A stretch of 35,613 nt of DNA from Nonomuraea ceibae (GCF_019396325.1 NZ_JAHKRO010000093.1:1-35613); one strand, 5' to 3'; counted from the first letter of the stretch, positions 23,139-30,842 are shown. The notes: generated by a model from the sequence alone, not told the origin. Program-made: numbers and translations.

Positions 23139-23795
23139 ATGACCGAGCCCGCCTACCTGAGTTCCACCCGGCAGGCGTACGACACCGTCGCCGCCGACTA
23201 CGCCGAACTCCTCCGCGACGAGCTCGACACCAAGCCGCTGGACCGAGCCATGCTGGCGGCCTTCGCCGAACTCGTACGGACTCCGGAGACCGGTGAGGTG
23301 GCCGACCTCGGCTGCGGTCCCGCGCGGATCACCGCCCACCTGCGGGACCTCGGGGTGAACGCGTTCGGCATCGACCTCTCGCCGGAGATGGTGGCGATCG
23401 CCCGCCGGACGTACCCCGGGCTGCGGTTCGAAGAAGGCACGATGACCGCGTTGAACCTGGCGGACGAGGCCGTCGGCGGCGCCGTCGCCTGGTATTCGAC
23501 CGTCCACACCCCACCGGCGGTGCTGCCGACCGTCTTCGCCGAGATCCACCGCGTGCTCGCCCCCGGCGGCCACTTCCTGATCGCGTTCAAGGCCGGCGAC
23601 GAACACCGCCACGCCCAGCGCGGCTACGGCCACGAACTGTCCCTCGACATCTACTGGACGCCGCCGGAGCTCATCGCCGAACTCCTGACCGGCTCCGGCC
23701 TCGTCCTCGACGCGCGGCTCATCCGCGAGCCCGACGACACCGAGAAGCCCCGCTCAGGCCCGCAAGCCTTCTTCCTCGCCCACAGAACACCATGA
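23139..23795 (+). CDS. class I SAM-dependent methyltransferase
   Basis: A 218-residue methyltransferase: YDTVAADYAELLRDEL at the N-terminus, motif I VADLGCGPARITAHL, acidic loop FGIDLSPEMVAIARR, and the later EIHRVLAPGGHFLIAFKAG, a UbiE/type-11 layout. The small-molecule substrate is unknown. TATCGT at 23125-23130 lies 8 nt before the ATG and there is no ribosome site. The TGA overlaps the ATG of a short following ORF (ATGA at 23792-23795), so that ORF was once translationally coupled. Confidence 0.87.
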   Translation: MTEPAYLSSTRQAYDTVAADYAELLRDELDTKPLDRAMLAAFAELVRTPETGEVADLGCGPARITAHLRDLGVNAFGIDLSPEMVAIARRTYPGLRFEEGTMTALNLADEAVGGAVAWYSTVHTPPAVLPTVFAEIHRVLAPGGHFLIAFKAGDEHRHAQRGYGHELSLDIYWTPPELIAELLTGSGLVLDARLIREPDDTEKPRSGPQAFFLAHRTP

Positions 23796-23911
23796 GCACC
23801 GACGAACCCGTGGCGGCCATCCTCGACCACCAACCGGCCACGTCCGTGATGCACATCCCCAGCCTGGCGGAGGCCGACGACGCGACCGGCGCCGCGATCT
23901 GGCGCGTCACA
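23792..23911 (+). pseudogene. truncated ORF coupled to the methyltransferase
   Basis: An ORF starts in the ATGA overlap at the methyltransferase stop and reads MSTDEPVAAILDHQPATSVM, then HIPSLAEADDATGAAIWRVTS. These 41 residues have normal codon use and a plausible N-terminal character. Beyond about 23911 the frame runs antisense through the phosphotransferase gene and becomes an arginine-rich shadow. I read this as the 5' part of a gene whose remainder was lost when the sequence now holding the phosphotransferase joined it. The product family is not recognised. Confidence 0.4.
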
Positions 23912-24653
23912 TCCGGGCGCGCAGCACGTCGACCTCGCAGCCTGGCAGGGTCGGGTCGAAGCCGTGCTCGGTCAGCCAGCGGATCGCCAGCAGGCTCCGC
24001 AGCGACCACCACCCGTGGATCACGTCGAGATCGACGTCCGCCTCGTAGCCGGCGACGACGTCGTCCAGGTGCTCCTCGTGTCCCAGCGTCAGCGTGGCGA
24101 GGTCGTACAGGGCGTCCCCCCGGCCGGCCTCGGACCAGTCGATCACGCCGGTGACCTCATCCCCGTCCACGAACACATGACTGACCTGCAGATCGCCATG
24201 CGTGAACACCGGCGTCCACGGTCGGAGCGCGGCCTCGGCCACCTCGCGGTTCCGCGTGACCAGGTCGGCGGGAAGCACGCCGTTCGCCACGAGCCACTCG
24301 CATTCGACGTCGAGCTGCGACGCGACCTCGTCGAGGCTCCGGCCGGGCCACGGCGGCAGCGGCGCCTCATGCAGCTTGCGCACGGCGGCGCCGGCCGCGG
24401 CCCACGCCGCCGAAGACGCGGTCGACGGCTCGCCCAGCCGGCCGAGCGCCCGCCCCGGGAGAGCGGCGAGCGCTAGCACCGGCGGCTTGCGCCACAGGAC
24501 CTCCGGGGTGGGCACCGGCGCCATGCCCATCGCCTCGACCTCGACGTCGGTGCGAGCCTGATCGGCGTCGATCTTCAGGAACACGTCACCGGCACGCAAC
24601 GTCGCCCGCTCACGATGGGCGACCACAACCCGGACCTCTGTCACGCCGGCCAT
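23907..24653 (-). CDS. aminoglycoside phosphotransferase-like (APH/ChoK) kinase
   Basis: A 248-residue protein of the APH family. It has the nucleotide-loop region VVVAHRERATLRAGDVFLKIDAD, the catalytic loop FTHGDLQVSHVFVDGDEVTG, and the metal-binding IDWSEAGRGDALYDLATL. In the catalytic loop the usual Asn is His (HGDLQVSH), as in a set of actinobacterial members. These enzymes phosphorylate aminoglycosides, macrolides or metabolites; the substrate is not evident. ATG at 24651-24653 is given as the start. The GTG three codons later (24642-24644) has GATAAT 7 nt before it and may be the true leaderless start. Confidence 0.82.
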   Translation of the reverse strand: MAGVTEVRVVVAHRERATLRAGDVFLKIDADQARTDVEVEAMGMAPVPTPEVLWRKPPVLALAALPGRALGRLGEPSTASSAAWAAAGAAVRKLHEAPLPPWPGRSLDEVASQLDVECEWLVANGVLPADLVTRNREVAEAALRPWTPVFTHGDLQVSHVFVDGDEVTGVIDWSEAGRGDALYDLATLTLGHEEHLDDVVAGYEADVDLDVIHGWWSLRSLLAIRWLTEHGFDPTLPGCEVDVLRARM

Positions 24654-24713
24654 TATCGTCACCAGGTACCGGTAAATCCCGCAATTTTCGCTCACGTACG
24701 GGAGGACTGAACG

Positions 24714-25260
24714 GTGCACCAAGGGCCCACCGCCTCGAAGGCAGCCGGCGGCACCGGCAGGGCTGACCTCGGCGTACGCGCTCGCGACAAGAAGGCCGGC
24801 GTCCGGGCGGGCGTCGCAGGCGATCCCAGTACGCCCCCCGAGACCCTGCGGGCCATGACCACTGCCGGGCCATCCTGCCGCCGACGATGCCCCGGACGTC
24901 CTCGCCGCCCTCGTTGCCGACGCCGATCCCCAGGTACGCGCCGGTGCGGCGCGGAACTTCCGCCTCACGGTGGATCAACTCCGCCTGCTCGCGAACGACA
25001 GGTCCGCCGTCGTACGCGAAGCCGCAGTGCAGCCGGAATGGCTCCCTCTCGAGGAACTGCGGCGTCTCGCCCGTGATCGATCGATCTACGTGCGATGGTG
25101 CCTGGCCATGGATCCCACCACGCCGGAATCCGTCTTACGGATACTCGCCGGAGATCCGCATCCCGATGTGGAGGCCCATGCCCGGGCGAACCTGTCGCAG
25201 AGAGCGACGTCAGCCGGCGCGTCCCCGAGCGCAATGAGGCTGGTCGACGAGGGAGACTGA
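24714..25260 (+). pseudogene. HEAT/LRV-like repeat protein gene with an internal frameshift
   Basis: The gene opens at GTG 24714 behind a GGGAGGA ribosome site and encodes repeat-like sequence (VRARDKKAGVRAGVAGDPSTPPETLRAM). The similarity then moves to the +1-related frame, where DAPDVLAALVADADPQVRAG, LTVDQLRLLANDRSAVVREA and PESVLRILAGDPHPDVEAHA continue the same repeat pattern to the TGA at 25258-25260. The switch must occur between about 24857 and 24883. Each repeat of about 24 residues (P-x-x-x-L-x-x-LA-x-D-x-x-x-x-VR) is of the leucine-rich-variant/HEAT kind, a protein-binding solenoid. A sequencing error would give the same picture. An ATG at 24970 could still express the last 96 residues. 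Confidence 0.7.
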
Positions 25261-25264
25261 CGGG

Positions 25265-25657
25265 ATGAGATGGAACGTCTGGGTCGCCGATTGGCAGATG
25301 CAGTGCTGCGGCGAGCCGTTCAGCGTCGGCGCGACGGTCTCGTGGACCCTGGTCCCGGCCGACCAGGCGTGGCTGGCCCAGGCCCTCGGCGAGGAGACCG
25401 CCGCCACGATCGAGTGGAGCGAGGAGCACCATGACGAGCCGTCCGCCAGCCAGATGCGCGTCGAAGCCCAGGTCGCCGGCATCTCGGCGGTCCACGCCCG
25501 CATGCGGCTCGCCGAAGGGAAGGACGCCTACTCCTACCCGGTCGACGGAGTCCTTTCGCCGCTGACCTCCGCCGATGGATGGACTCCGAACCAGGGCGAA
25601 CGGGAGTTCATCGGCTACCTCGTCACCCTCACGACCGACGAAGATCCGCTCACCTGA
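25265..25657 (+). CDS. DUF6578-like hypothetical protein
   Basis: A 130-residue protein. The N-terminus WNVWVADWQMQCCGEPFSVGATVSWTLV, with an adjacent cysteine pair in a short beta segment, is typical of a family I recall as DUF6578; no function is known. The rest alternates strands and one helix and ends REFIGYLVTLTTDED. The ATG lies 4 nt after the stop of the HEAT/LRV-like gene, so the two were probably cotranscribed. It ends 9 bp before the convergent XRE regulator. Confidence 0.65.
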   Translation: MRWNVWVADWQMQCCGEPFSVGATVSWTLVPADQAWLAQALGEETAATIEWSEEHHDEPSASQMRVEAQVAGISAVHARMRLAEGKDAYSYPVDGVLSPLTSADGWTPNQGEREFIGYLVTLTTDEDPLT

Positions 25658-25666
25658 CCTGGCGCG

Positions 25667-26797
25667 TCAAGCGGTGCTCCGCGTCATCTCCCGCAGTTCG
25701 CCCCGGGTCGACTCGCAGTCCATCGCCCGCAACCGGGCCAGCACCGGCCCGGCGTCCGCGTTGAACCGCAGCTCCTCCGGGCAGCCCTCGACGATCCGCC
25801 ACAGCAGCGCCACGGCCGCGCCGGAGTCGCCGTCCATCGCGTGCGCGGTCGCCACGGCCAGCAGGTGCCGCGCCTGGCGGTCCTTGTCGGGGAGGCGGTC
25901 CACGTCGACGCCCGCCGCCAGGCGGATCGCCTGCGCGTACCTGCCCGTACGGACCGAGACCGCCACCCGGTGCAGCTCCACCTCCAACGCGAACTCCGGG
26001 CCCAGCCGGTCACCGATCTTGCGGGCGTGGTTCAGCAGCTCCTCGGTGCGGAGCACGTCGCTCTCCTCGGCAGCGGCGAGCGCGGCCGTCAGGTAGCAGA
26101 GCCCGGTGACTTCCAGCGACTCGGGCCGGTCTCCGATCACCGCCTGGCACAACCAGTGCGCGTCGGCGTACCGGCCGAGCGAGACGAGCACGCCCGCCAC
26201 CTCGGCCTGGGTGATCGCCGAGCCTCCCGAGGAGGCCACCGCGCGGTCGGCGGCGACCAGGGCCAGCGCGTGCTGGCCGCAGCTTCGCAGCAGCGCCGCG
26301 AACAGCCGGTACACCTGGGTGAGGCCGGCCGTACCGGCTTCCCGGTCCGCGCCGGTGGCGCTCCTGGCCGACAGATCGGCCATCGACAGCAGCGGCGGCA
26401 GGCGGCGGCGCGTCTCGGTGTAGCGGCGGGGCGAGCGCTGCCAGATCTCCCACGCCGCCATCACGTGGTGCCGCACCCGCGGCACGCTCTCGGCCGCCTC
26501 ACCGGTGAACCGGCCCGGCAGCAGCAGCGCGTTCCCCACGTCGTCGGATTCGCCGGGGTCGCGGGCGGGTGGGAGTTTGGTCGGGCCGCCGACGAGCTCG
26601 GAGAGGTCCTCGACGCGGAGCACTTCGGCGATCCGCATGATGGTCGACAGCCGGTCCAGGGGCTTCACCCCGTTCTCGACCAGCCGGAGCCATTCCTCAC
26701 TGCAGCCGACCAGGTCGGCCAGGGTTCGCCTGGTAAGGCCGCGCGAGCGGCGTCTGGCCATGATCCGCGCGCCGTCCACCAAGAAATCGCCGACCAT
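25667..26797 (-). CDS. XRE-family regulator with C-terminal TPR-like domain
   Basis: A 376-residue regulator. An N-terminal Cro/C1 helix-turn-helix (about 8-64) includes RRRSRGLTRRTLADLVGCSEEWLRLVENG and the following KPLDRLSTIMRIAEVL. The remaining 300 residues are alpha-helical repeats (QHALALVAADRAVASSGGS, EVAGVLVSLGRYADAHWLCQ, GRYAQAIRLAAGVDVD), a TPR-like sensor domain found in many actinomycete cluster regulators. It is divergent from the desulfurase-methyltransferase gene and is the obvious candidate to control it, perhaps in response to a peptide or metabolite. TAATGT lies 6 nt before the ATG on the minus strand, so the mRNA is probably leaderless. Confidence 0.88.
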   Translation of the reverse strand: MVGDFLVDGARIMARRRSRGLTRRTLADLVGCSEEWLRLVENGVKPLDRLSTIMRIAEVLRVEDLSELVGGPTKLPPARDPGESDDVGNALLLPGRFTGEAAESVPRVRHHVMAAWEIWQRSPRRYTETRRRLPPLLSMADLSARSATGADREAGTAGLTQVYRLFAALLRSCGQHALALVAADRAVASSGGSAITQAEVAGVLVSLGRYADAHWLCQAVIGDRPESLEVTGLCYLTAALAAAEESDVLRTEELLNHARKIGDRLGPEFALEVELHRVAVSVRTGRYAQAIRLAAGVDVDRLPDKDRQARHLLAVATAHAMDGDSGAAVALLWRIVEGCPEELRFNADAGPVLARLRAMDCESTRGELREMTRSTA

Positions 26798-26838
26798 ATC
26801 GCCACATTAGGTGACGAATTTCCAGGCCCTCGATGGCC

Positions 26839-26893
26839 GGAAATGACGGCAACTCTTTGCCGCCCATACCCGCCTGAAATGTCGGCTATTCTG
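26839..26893. promoter_or_regulatory. two direct repeats between the XRE and desulfurase genes
   Basis: GAAATGACGGCAACTCT (26840-26856) and GAAATGTCGGCTATTCT (26876-26892) agree in 14 of 17 bases, 36 bp apart, or about three and a half helical turns. The second contains a TATTCT element. Just upstream, TTTCC-GGCC and GGCC-GGAAA around 26817-26843 form an imperfect inverted repeat. These are candidate sites for the divergent XRE regulator. Confidence 0.45.
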
Positions 26894-26976
26894 GAGGGTC
26901 GCGAAGACGCAACTCCAGTTGGATCCAGCCGGTCGGGCTCCGCCGACACTGCCGCTACACCATTCGGCAGGAGGAG
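26891..26976 (+). promoter_or_regulatory. structured leader of the desulfurase-methyltransferase gene
   Basis: Three hairpins can form in a row: CTGGAG/CTCCAG (26891-26896 with 26913-26918), GTCGG/CCGAC (26932-26936 with 26943-26947) and CTGCCG/CGGCAG (26949-26954 with 26965-26970). The right arm of the last touches the GGAGGAG ribosome site at 26970-26976, so folding could limit translation. I recognise no known riboswitch. Confidence 0.4.
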
Positions 26977-26982
26977 ACCACG

Positions 26983-29019
26983 ATGGCGATCGACGTCGAG
27001 TCGATTCGGAAGGAATTCCCGTTCTTCGAAACCGCCCCTGACGGTTCCCGCCCACCCGTTTACCTCGACAGCGCCGCCACCACGCAGAAACCCGCCGTCG
27101 TCCTGGACGCGTTGAACGACTACTACATCCGCGCCAACGCGAACGTGCACCGCGGCGTGTACCGGCTGGCCGTACGGGCGACCGAGCTGTACGAAGGCGC
27201 CCGAAGCAAGATCGGCGCGTTCGTACGGGCCCCGCGAACCGAGGAGATCGTGTTCACCAAGAACGCGACCGAGGCCGTCAACCTGCTGGCCAACGCGGTC
27301 ATCTGGGCGGACGGGCGGCTCCGCGTCGGCCCCGGCGACGAGATCGTCCTGACCGAGATGGAGCACCACTCCAACCTGATCCCCTGGCGGCTGCTGGCCG
27401 AACGGGTGGGCGCGAAGGTCAGATACCTGGGCATCACCGACGACGGCCGGCTGGACCTTTCCGACCTGCGCGAGAAGATCAACGATCGGACCAAGGTCGT
27501 CTCGGTCGTCCACGCCTCGAACATCCTCGGCACGGTGAACCCCATCGCCACCATCGCCGCCCGCGCGCACGAGGTCGGCGCCCTCATGGTCGTCGACGCG
27601 GCCCAGTCGGTCCCCCACCTCGGCATCGACGTCACCGCGCTGGGCGCCGACTTCGTCACGTTCTCCGGCCACAAGATGTGCGGCCCCACCGGCATCGGCG
27701 CCCTGTGGGGCAGGTACGAGCTCCTGGAGGCGCTCCCGCCCTTCCTCGGCGGCGGCGAGATGATCGAGAACGTCGCGGTGGACGCCATGCACTACGCCGC
27801 TCCCCCGCTCAAGTTCGAGGCCGGCACGCCCCCGGTCGCGCAGGCCGTCGGCCTCGGCGCCGCCTGCGACTTCCTGAGCAAGATCGGCATGGACGCGATC
27901 GCCGCCCACGACCAGGCCCTCATCGAGTACGCGCTGGACCGGCTCGGCGACGTGCCCGGTGTCCGCTTCATCGGCCCGACCGACACCGTGGACCGGCTGC
28001 CGCTGCTCTCGTTCGTGGTGGACGGCATCCCGCTGCAACGTATGCGGACGAGCCTGGACGAGGCGGGCATCGCCGTCCGGTCCGGCAACCACTGCGCGCA
28101 ACTCGCGTGCAGCCGGTTCGGCGTCCCGGCCGCGATCCGGGCCTCCTTCTACCTGTACAACTCCGCCGACGAGGTCGACATCCTGGCCGAGACCATGGAA
28201 GCGGCCACGAGGTCCCGGACCACCATGACCGCGGACACGTCATTCGATGTCAGCCAGGTGCGCCCGTACAAGGACATCCTGCTCCCGTCGATCTTCCAGC
28301 CGTGGGCGGAGCACCTGGTCGAGGCCCTGGCGCCAGCCCCCGGCACCAAGGCACTGGACGTCGGCACCGGACCCGGCACCGTCGCCCGGGCGCTGGCCAA
28401 GGCGGCCGGCCCTACCGGCGCCGTGGTCGGCACCGACCTCAACCCCGCCATGCTCGCCCTCGCCGCCGAACTCCCTCCCGTCGACGGCGCACCGATCCAG
28501 TACGCGGAATGCGGCGCCACCTTGCTGCACGTCTCCGACCAGGCGTTCGACCTGATCACCATGCAGCAGGTCCTGCAGTTCGTGCCCGACCGCGGCGCGG
28601 CGCTGGCCGAGATGCGACGGGCCGCCCGCCCCGGCGCGCGGATCGCCATCGCCACCTGGCAGCCGCTGCACCGCAACCCGCTCTTCCGCGCCCTGCACGA
28701 CGCTGTGGCCTCGGTCCTCGGCCCCGACAAGGCCGACCTCTTCCAGGAGCCGTGGTCCCTGCCCGGAGCCGAGGTGGCCACGCTGGCGAGGGAGGCGGGC
28801 TTCGCCGACGTCGAGCTGCGTGAATGGACGTTGCCGGTCACCGTTGCCGGCGGGCCCGACGCGATCTGCTGCCTGTTCGACTTCTCCGCGGTGAGCCCGT
28901 ACATCGGCTCGCGCCGCGCCGACCTCACGGCCGCCGTACGCGCCAATCTGGCGCACTGCACGGACGAGACCGGCGTCCACTCGGAGACCGCGGCGACCCT
29001 GGTGACCGCCCGAGCCTGA
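26983..29019 (+). CDS. fusion of SufS-type cysteine desulfurase and SAM-dependent methyltransferase
   Basis: One uninterrupted 678-residue ORF. Residues 1 to about 408 are a full SufS-like group II cysteine desulfurase: YLDSAATTQKP, NVHRGVYRLA, EMEHHSNLIPW, the PLP lysine in FSGHKMCGPTG (Lys231), GGGEMI, and the persulfide cysteine in RSGNHCAQLA (Cys371) followed by RASFYLYNSADEVD. After a linker of about 20 residues, 428-678 form a class I methyltransferase with YKDILLPSIFQPWAEHLVEAL, motif I ALDVGTGPGTVARAL (457-471), VVGTDLNPAML and QVLQFVPDRGAALAEMRRAA. Both halves keep their key residues. Cysteine sulfur mobilization and methyl transfer may be coupled; the product is unknown. No SufE/SufU or other suf gene is nearby. 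AGGAGGAG precedes the ATG and a strong terminator follows. Confidence 0.9.
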   Translation: MAIDVESIRKEFPFFETAPDGSRPPVYLDSAATTQKPAVVLDALNDYYIRANANVHRGVYRLAVRATELYEGARSKIGAFVRAPRTEEIVFTKNATEAVNLLANAVIWADGRLRVGPGDEIVLTEMEHHSNLIPWRLLAERVGAKVRYLGITDDGRLDLSDLREKINDRTKVVSVVHASNILGTVNPIATIAARAHEVGALMVVDAAQSVPHLGIDVTALGADFVTFSGHKMCGPTGIGALWGRYELLEALPPFLGGGEMIENVAVDAMHYAAPPLKFEAGTPPVAQAVGLGAACDFLSKIGMDAIAAHDQALIEYALDRLGDVPGVRFIGPTDTVDRLPLLSFVVDGIPLQRMRTSLDEAGIAVRSGNHCAQLACSRFGVPAAIRASFYLYNSADEVDILAETMEAATRSRTTMTADTSFDVSQVRPYKDILLPSIFQPWAEHLVEALAPAPGTKALDVGTGPGTVARALAKAAGPTGAVVGTDLNPAMLALAAELPPVDGAPIQYAECGATLLHVSDQAFDLITMQQVLQFVPDRGAALAEMRRAARPGARIAIATWQPLHRNPLFRALHDAVASVLGPDKADLFQEPWSLPGAEVATLAREAGFADVELREWTLPVTVAGGPDAICCLFDFSAVSPYIGSRRADLTAAVRANLAHCTDETGVHSETAATLVTARA

Positions 29020-29036
29020 GCCCCGCCTTTCGTGTG

Positions 29037-29066
29037 AAGGCCACCTCCCGCGGGGAGGTGGCCTTT
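29037..29066 (+). terminator. strong intrinsic terminator after the fusion gene
   Basis: AAGGCCACCTCCC (29037-29049) pairs perfectly over 13 bp with GGGAGGTGGCCTT (29053-29065) across a 3-nt loop, followed by a T and a C-rich run. It lies 17 nt after the stop codon. Arms with AA and TT at the base also allow it to act on the other strand. Confidence 0.85.
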
Positions 29067-29152
29067 CCCCCTCATCGGACCTGGCCATCCGATCCGGCGA
29101 ACGGTCCGCTCCCCGCCGAGGTCACACTGGCCGATCGCATGGTGATCACGGC

Positions 29153-29599
29153 GTGACGTGGAGATGGGACGCTTCGTCGATGGACCTTGCGGAGTTCGCC
29201 GCGGTGAAGCAGTCGGTGATGAGCGAGTCCTTCCCGAGCGCCGGGGATGACCTGGGTGGCATGGTGATGGACTTCGATGCTTACCTGTGGCAGTCGCCGT
29301 TGATCAACGAGGTGTCGGTTCGCCGTACCGGCGACAGAAACAGCCTGATCGCTGCTACGTGCCAGGCGGTGCCGGGGTGTTCGACGGCGGAGCTCGCCGC
29401 GGAGCTCGAACGGGTCTGGTCGCAGGATCTCAGGTACTCCCACTTCGAGGCCCACGTGATCACTGCGGATGAGCGGAAAGTCCGCCTCGACGGAGTGACG
29501 CAGATCGCCCCGGACGGCTTCTATGTAACGGCCTCCATCATCGCTGAGACCGCTCAGCCCGCTGATCGGGCGCCCGAGGGCCACGTACCGTCTGGCTAG
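29153..29599 (+). CDS. hypothetical protein
   Basis: A protein of up to 148 residues that I do not recognise. The ORF starts at GTG 29153; an ATG at 29180 (MDLAEFAAVKQ) gives 139 residues and begins where the helix-like sequence does. It contains MVMDFDAYLWQSPLINEVSVRR, STAELAAELERVWSQDLRYSHFEAHVI and a strand-rich end VRLDGVTQIAPDGFYVTASIIAE, an alpha/beta layout similar to small immunity or toxin-neutralizing proteins, but without a diagnostic motif. GC-ending codons support real coding. It stands at the entry of the accessory island, behind the terminator at 29037. Confidence 0.6.
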   Translation: MTWRWDASSMDLAEFAAVKQSVMSESFPSAGDDLGGMVMDFDAYLWQSPLINEVSVRRTGDRNSLIAATCQAVPGCSTAELAAELERVWSQDLRYSHFEAHVITADERKVRLDGVTQIAPDGFYVTASIIAETAQPADRAPEGHVPSG

Positions 29600-29685
29600 G
29601 GGGCGTGTGAACGCGCGGCTTGCGACCTTGTCCGCATCGGGGCAAAGGGAAGCGGGTCACGGCTGATTCGACGACAATCAAGCCC

Positions 29686-30225
29686 ATGCACGAGAGGCTT
29701 CCCTTCACCTCCGAGTCGAGCCTGGGAGAGCTTTCGGAGGTCGAGCGCCGGCTGTGCGACGTGTTCTTACATGGCGACCTTCTCGATCTGCGGACGGGGG
29801 ATCAGGAGAAGGACGATCCCGAGCGCAGCGCGGAGTGGGGCAGAGAGCGGCAGGTGCGGGCCGAGCTCATCGTCGCGTTGCTGCTCGCGGCGGTGGAGCC
29901 GGATCCTGGCCGGGTAGCGATACTGCGGCTTGCGGGGGCCCGAGTGATCGGTGACCTGTCGTTGGCCTACGCGGAAGTACGAGCTCCACTGCTTTTGCGG
30001 GAGTGCAGCTTCGACGAGCCGATATGCCTGGACGAAGCGACAGTTCGGTCGGTGAACCTCACCGGCAGCACCATCCCGCTCAGTGGTACGTGCTTGACCA
30101 ACCCGCATGGGAACGCTCTCAATGCCGACGGATTGGTCGTCGAGGGAGACATGTTCTGTCGGATTGGCTTTCAGTCGGAGAGTGAGGTCCGCCTCTCCTC
30201 GGAGCTCGCACGGAGCAGATCATGA
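29686..30225 (+). pseudogene. truncated gene, N-terminal part of a larger repeat protein
   Basis: The ORF gives 179 residues. The N-terminus ESSLGELSEVERRLCDVFLHGDLLDL, the segment RAELIVALLLAAVEPDPGRVAILRLAGARVIGDLSL and the later LNADGLVVEGDMFCRIGF resemble the start of the long actinobacterial proteins annotated as membrane-associated oxidoreductases, which continue for several hundred residues of LRLAGARVxGDLDL-type repeats. Here the repeat pattern stops after EVRL (near 30190) and the frame ends in SSELARSRS, overlapping the next ATG. I therefore read it as a gene cut by recombination. Frame use is otherwise intact, so a short product may still be made. GACAAT lies 7 nt before the ATG. 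Confidence 0.6.
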
Positions 30226-30842
30226 CCGAAGATGAGATCTTCGAAGCGGTACGGTCAGCCCCTGGGCCCGATGTACTGGCGGTGGCCTCGCCCCAGGCGG
30301 TCGCTGAGGCTGAAGAGGCCATCGGATACCCGCTTCCTTCGCTGCTACGGCGGTTGTATCTGGAGGTGGGGAACGGAGGTTTCGGTCCTCGCGGTGGCAT
30401 CATCGGTGTACGAGGCTACGACTTCTGGAAAAGCGATATCTTCGCGGATATAACTGAATCGGCCTTGGCGTTTAGAACCGAGCCGTACGGACGACGCGCA
30501 GGAATGATCCAGTTGTTGGACTGGGGGTGTGCAATCGCGTCACTGCTGGATTGCCGCGATCCCGAGGGCGCGATGTGGGGATGGGATCCCAATCTGTGTT
30601 GCCTGGATCACGCACTCTTCCCTCAGAACATCACCTTCGCTTCGTGGCTCACGGAGTCGATCGGCCGCGAATTCGCCGAACCGTTCTATGACGGCTACTT
30701 CGAGGTCTTGCCGCAAGATGGTGCAGAAATAGTGGTGAGCATCACCGGAGAAGCGGAGGAGGATCCGTGCAGGTGGTCACCGCCTGTATGGGTGAAGGGC
30801 AGGAAGCCCGGCACCTGGGCGCGCCGTCACATGTCCCGATGA
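30222..30842 (+). CDS. SMI1/KNR4 family protein (probable immunity protein)
   Basis: A 206-residue SMI1/KNR4 (SUKH superfamily) protein: VASPQAVAEAEEAIGYPLPSLLRRLYLEVGNGGFGPRGGIIGVRG is the classic N-terminal core, followed by IQLLDWGCAIASLLDC and a C-terminal FASWLTESIGREFAEPFYDG. SUKH proteins are widespread immunity proteins against contact-dependent and polymorphic toxins. No toxin gene is next to it. The ATG overlaps the stop of the truncated gene (ATGA at 30222-30225). Codons are richer in A and T than in the rest of the window (for example around 30430-30480), a sign of transfer. Confidence 0.85.
   Translation: MTEDEIFEAVRSAPGPDVLAVASPQAVAEAEEAIGYPLPSLLRRLYLEVGNGGFGPRGGIIGVRGYDFWKSDIFADITESALAFRTEPYGRRAGMIQLLDWGCAIASLLDCRDPEGAMWGWDPNLCCLDHALFPQNITFASWLTESIGREFAEPFYDGYFEVLPQDGAEIVVSITGEAEEDPCRWSPPVWVKGRKPGTWARRHMSR

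Noticed and set aside
26891..26976. Known SAM riboswitch in the fusion gene leader
   Set aside because: The conserved core sequences of the SAM classes I know are absent; only simple stems are visible.
26879..26982. Possible small precursor peptide ORF (ATG at 26879) before the fusion gene
   Set aside because: No ribosome site, poor third-position GC, and no stop before it runs into the fusion gene in another frame.
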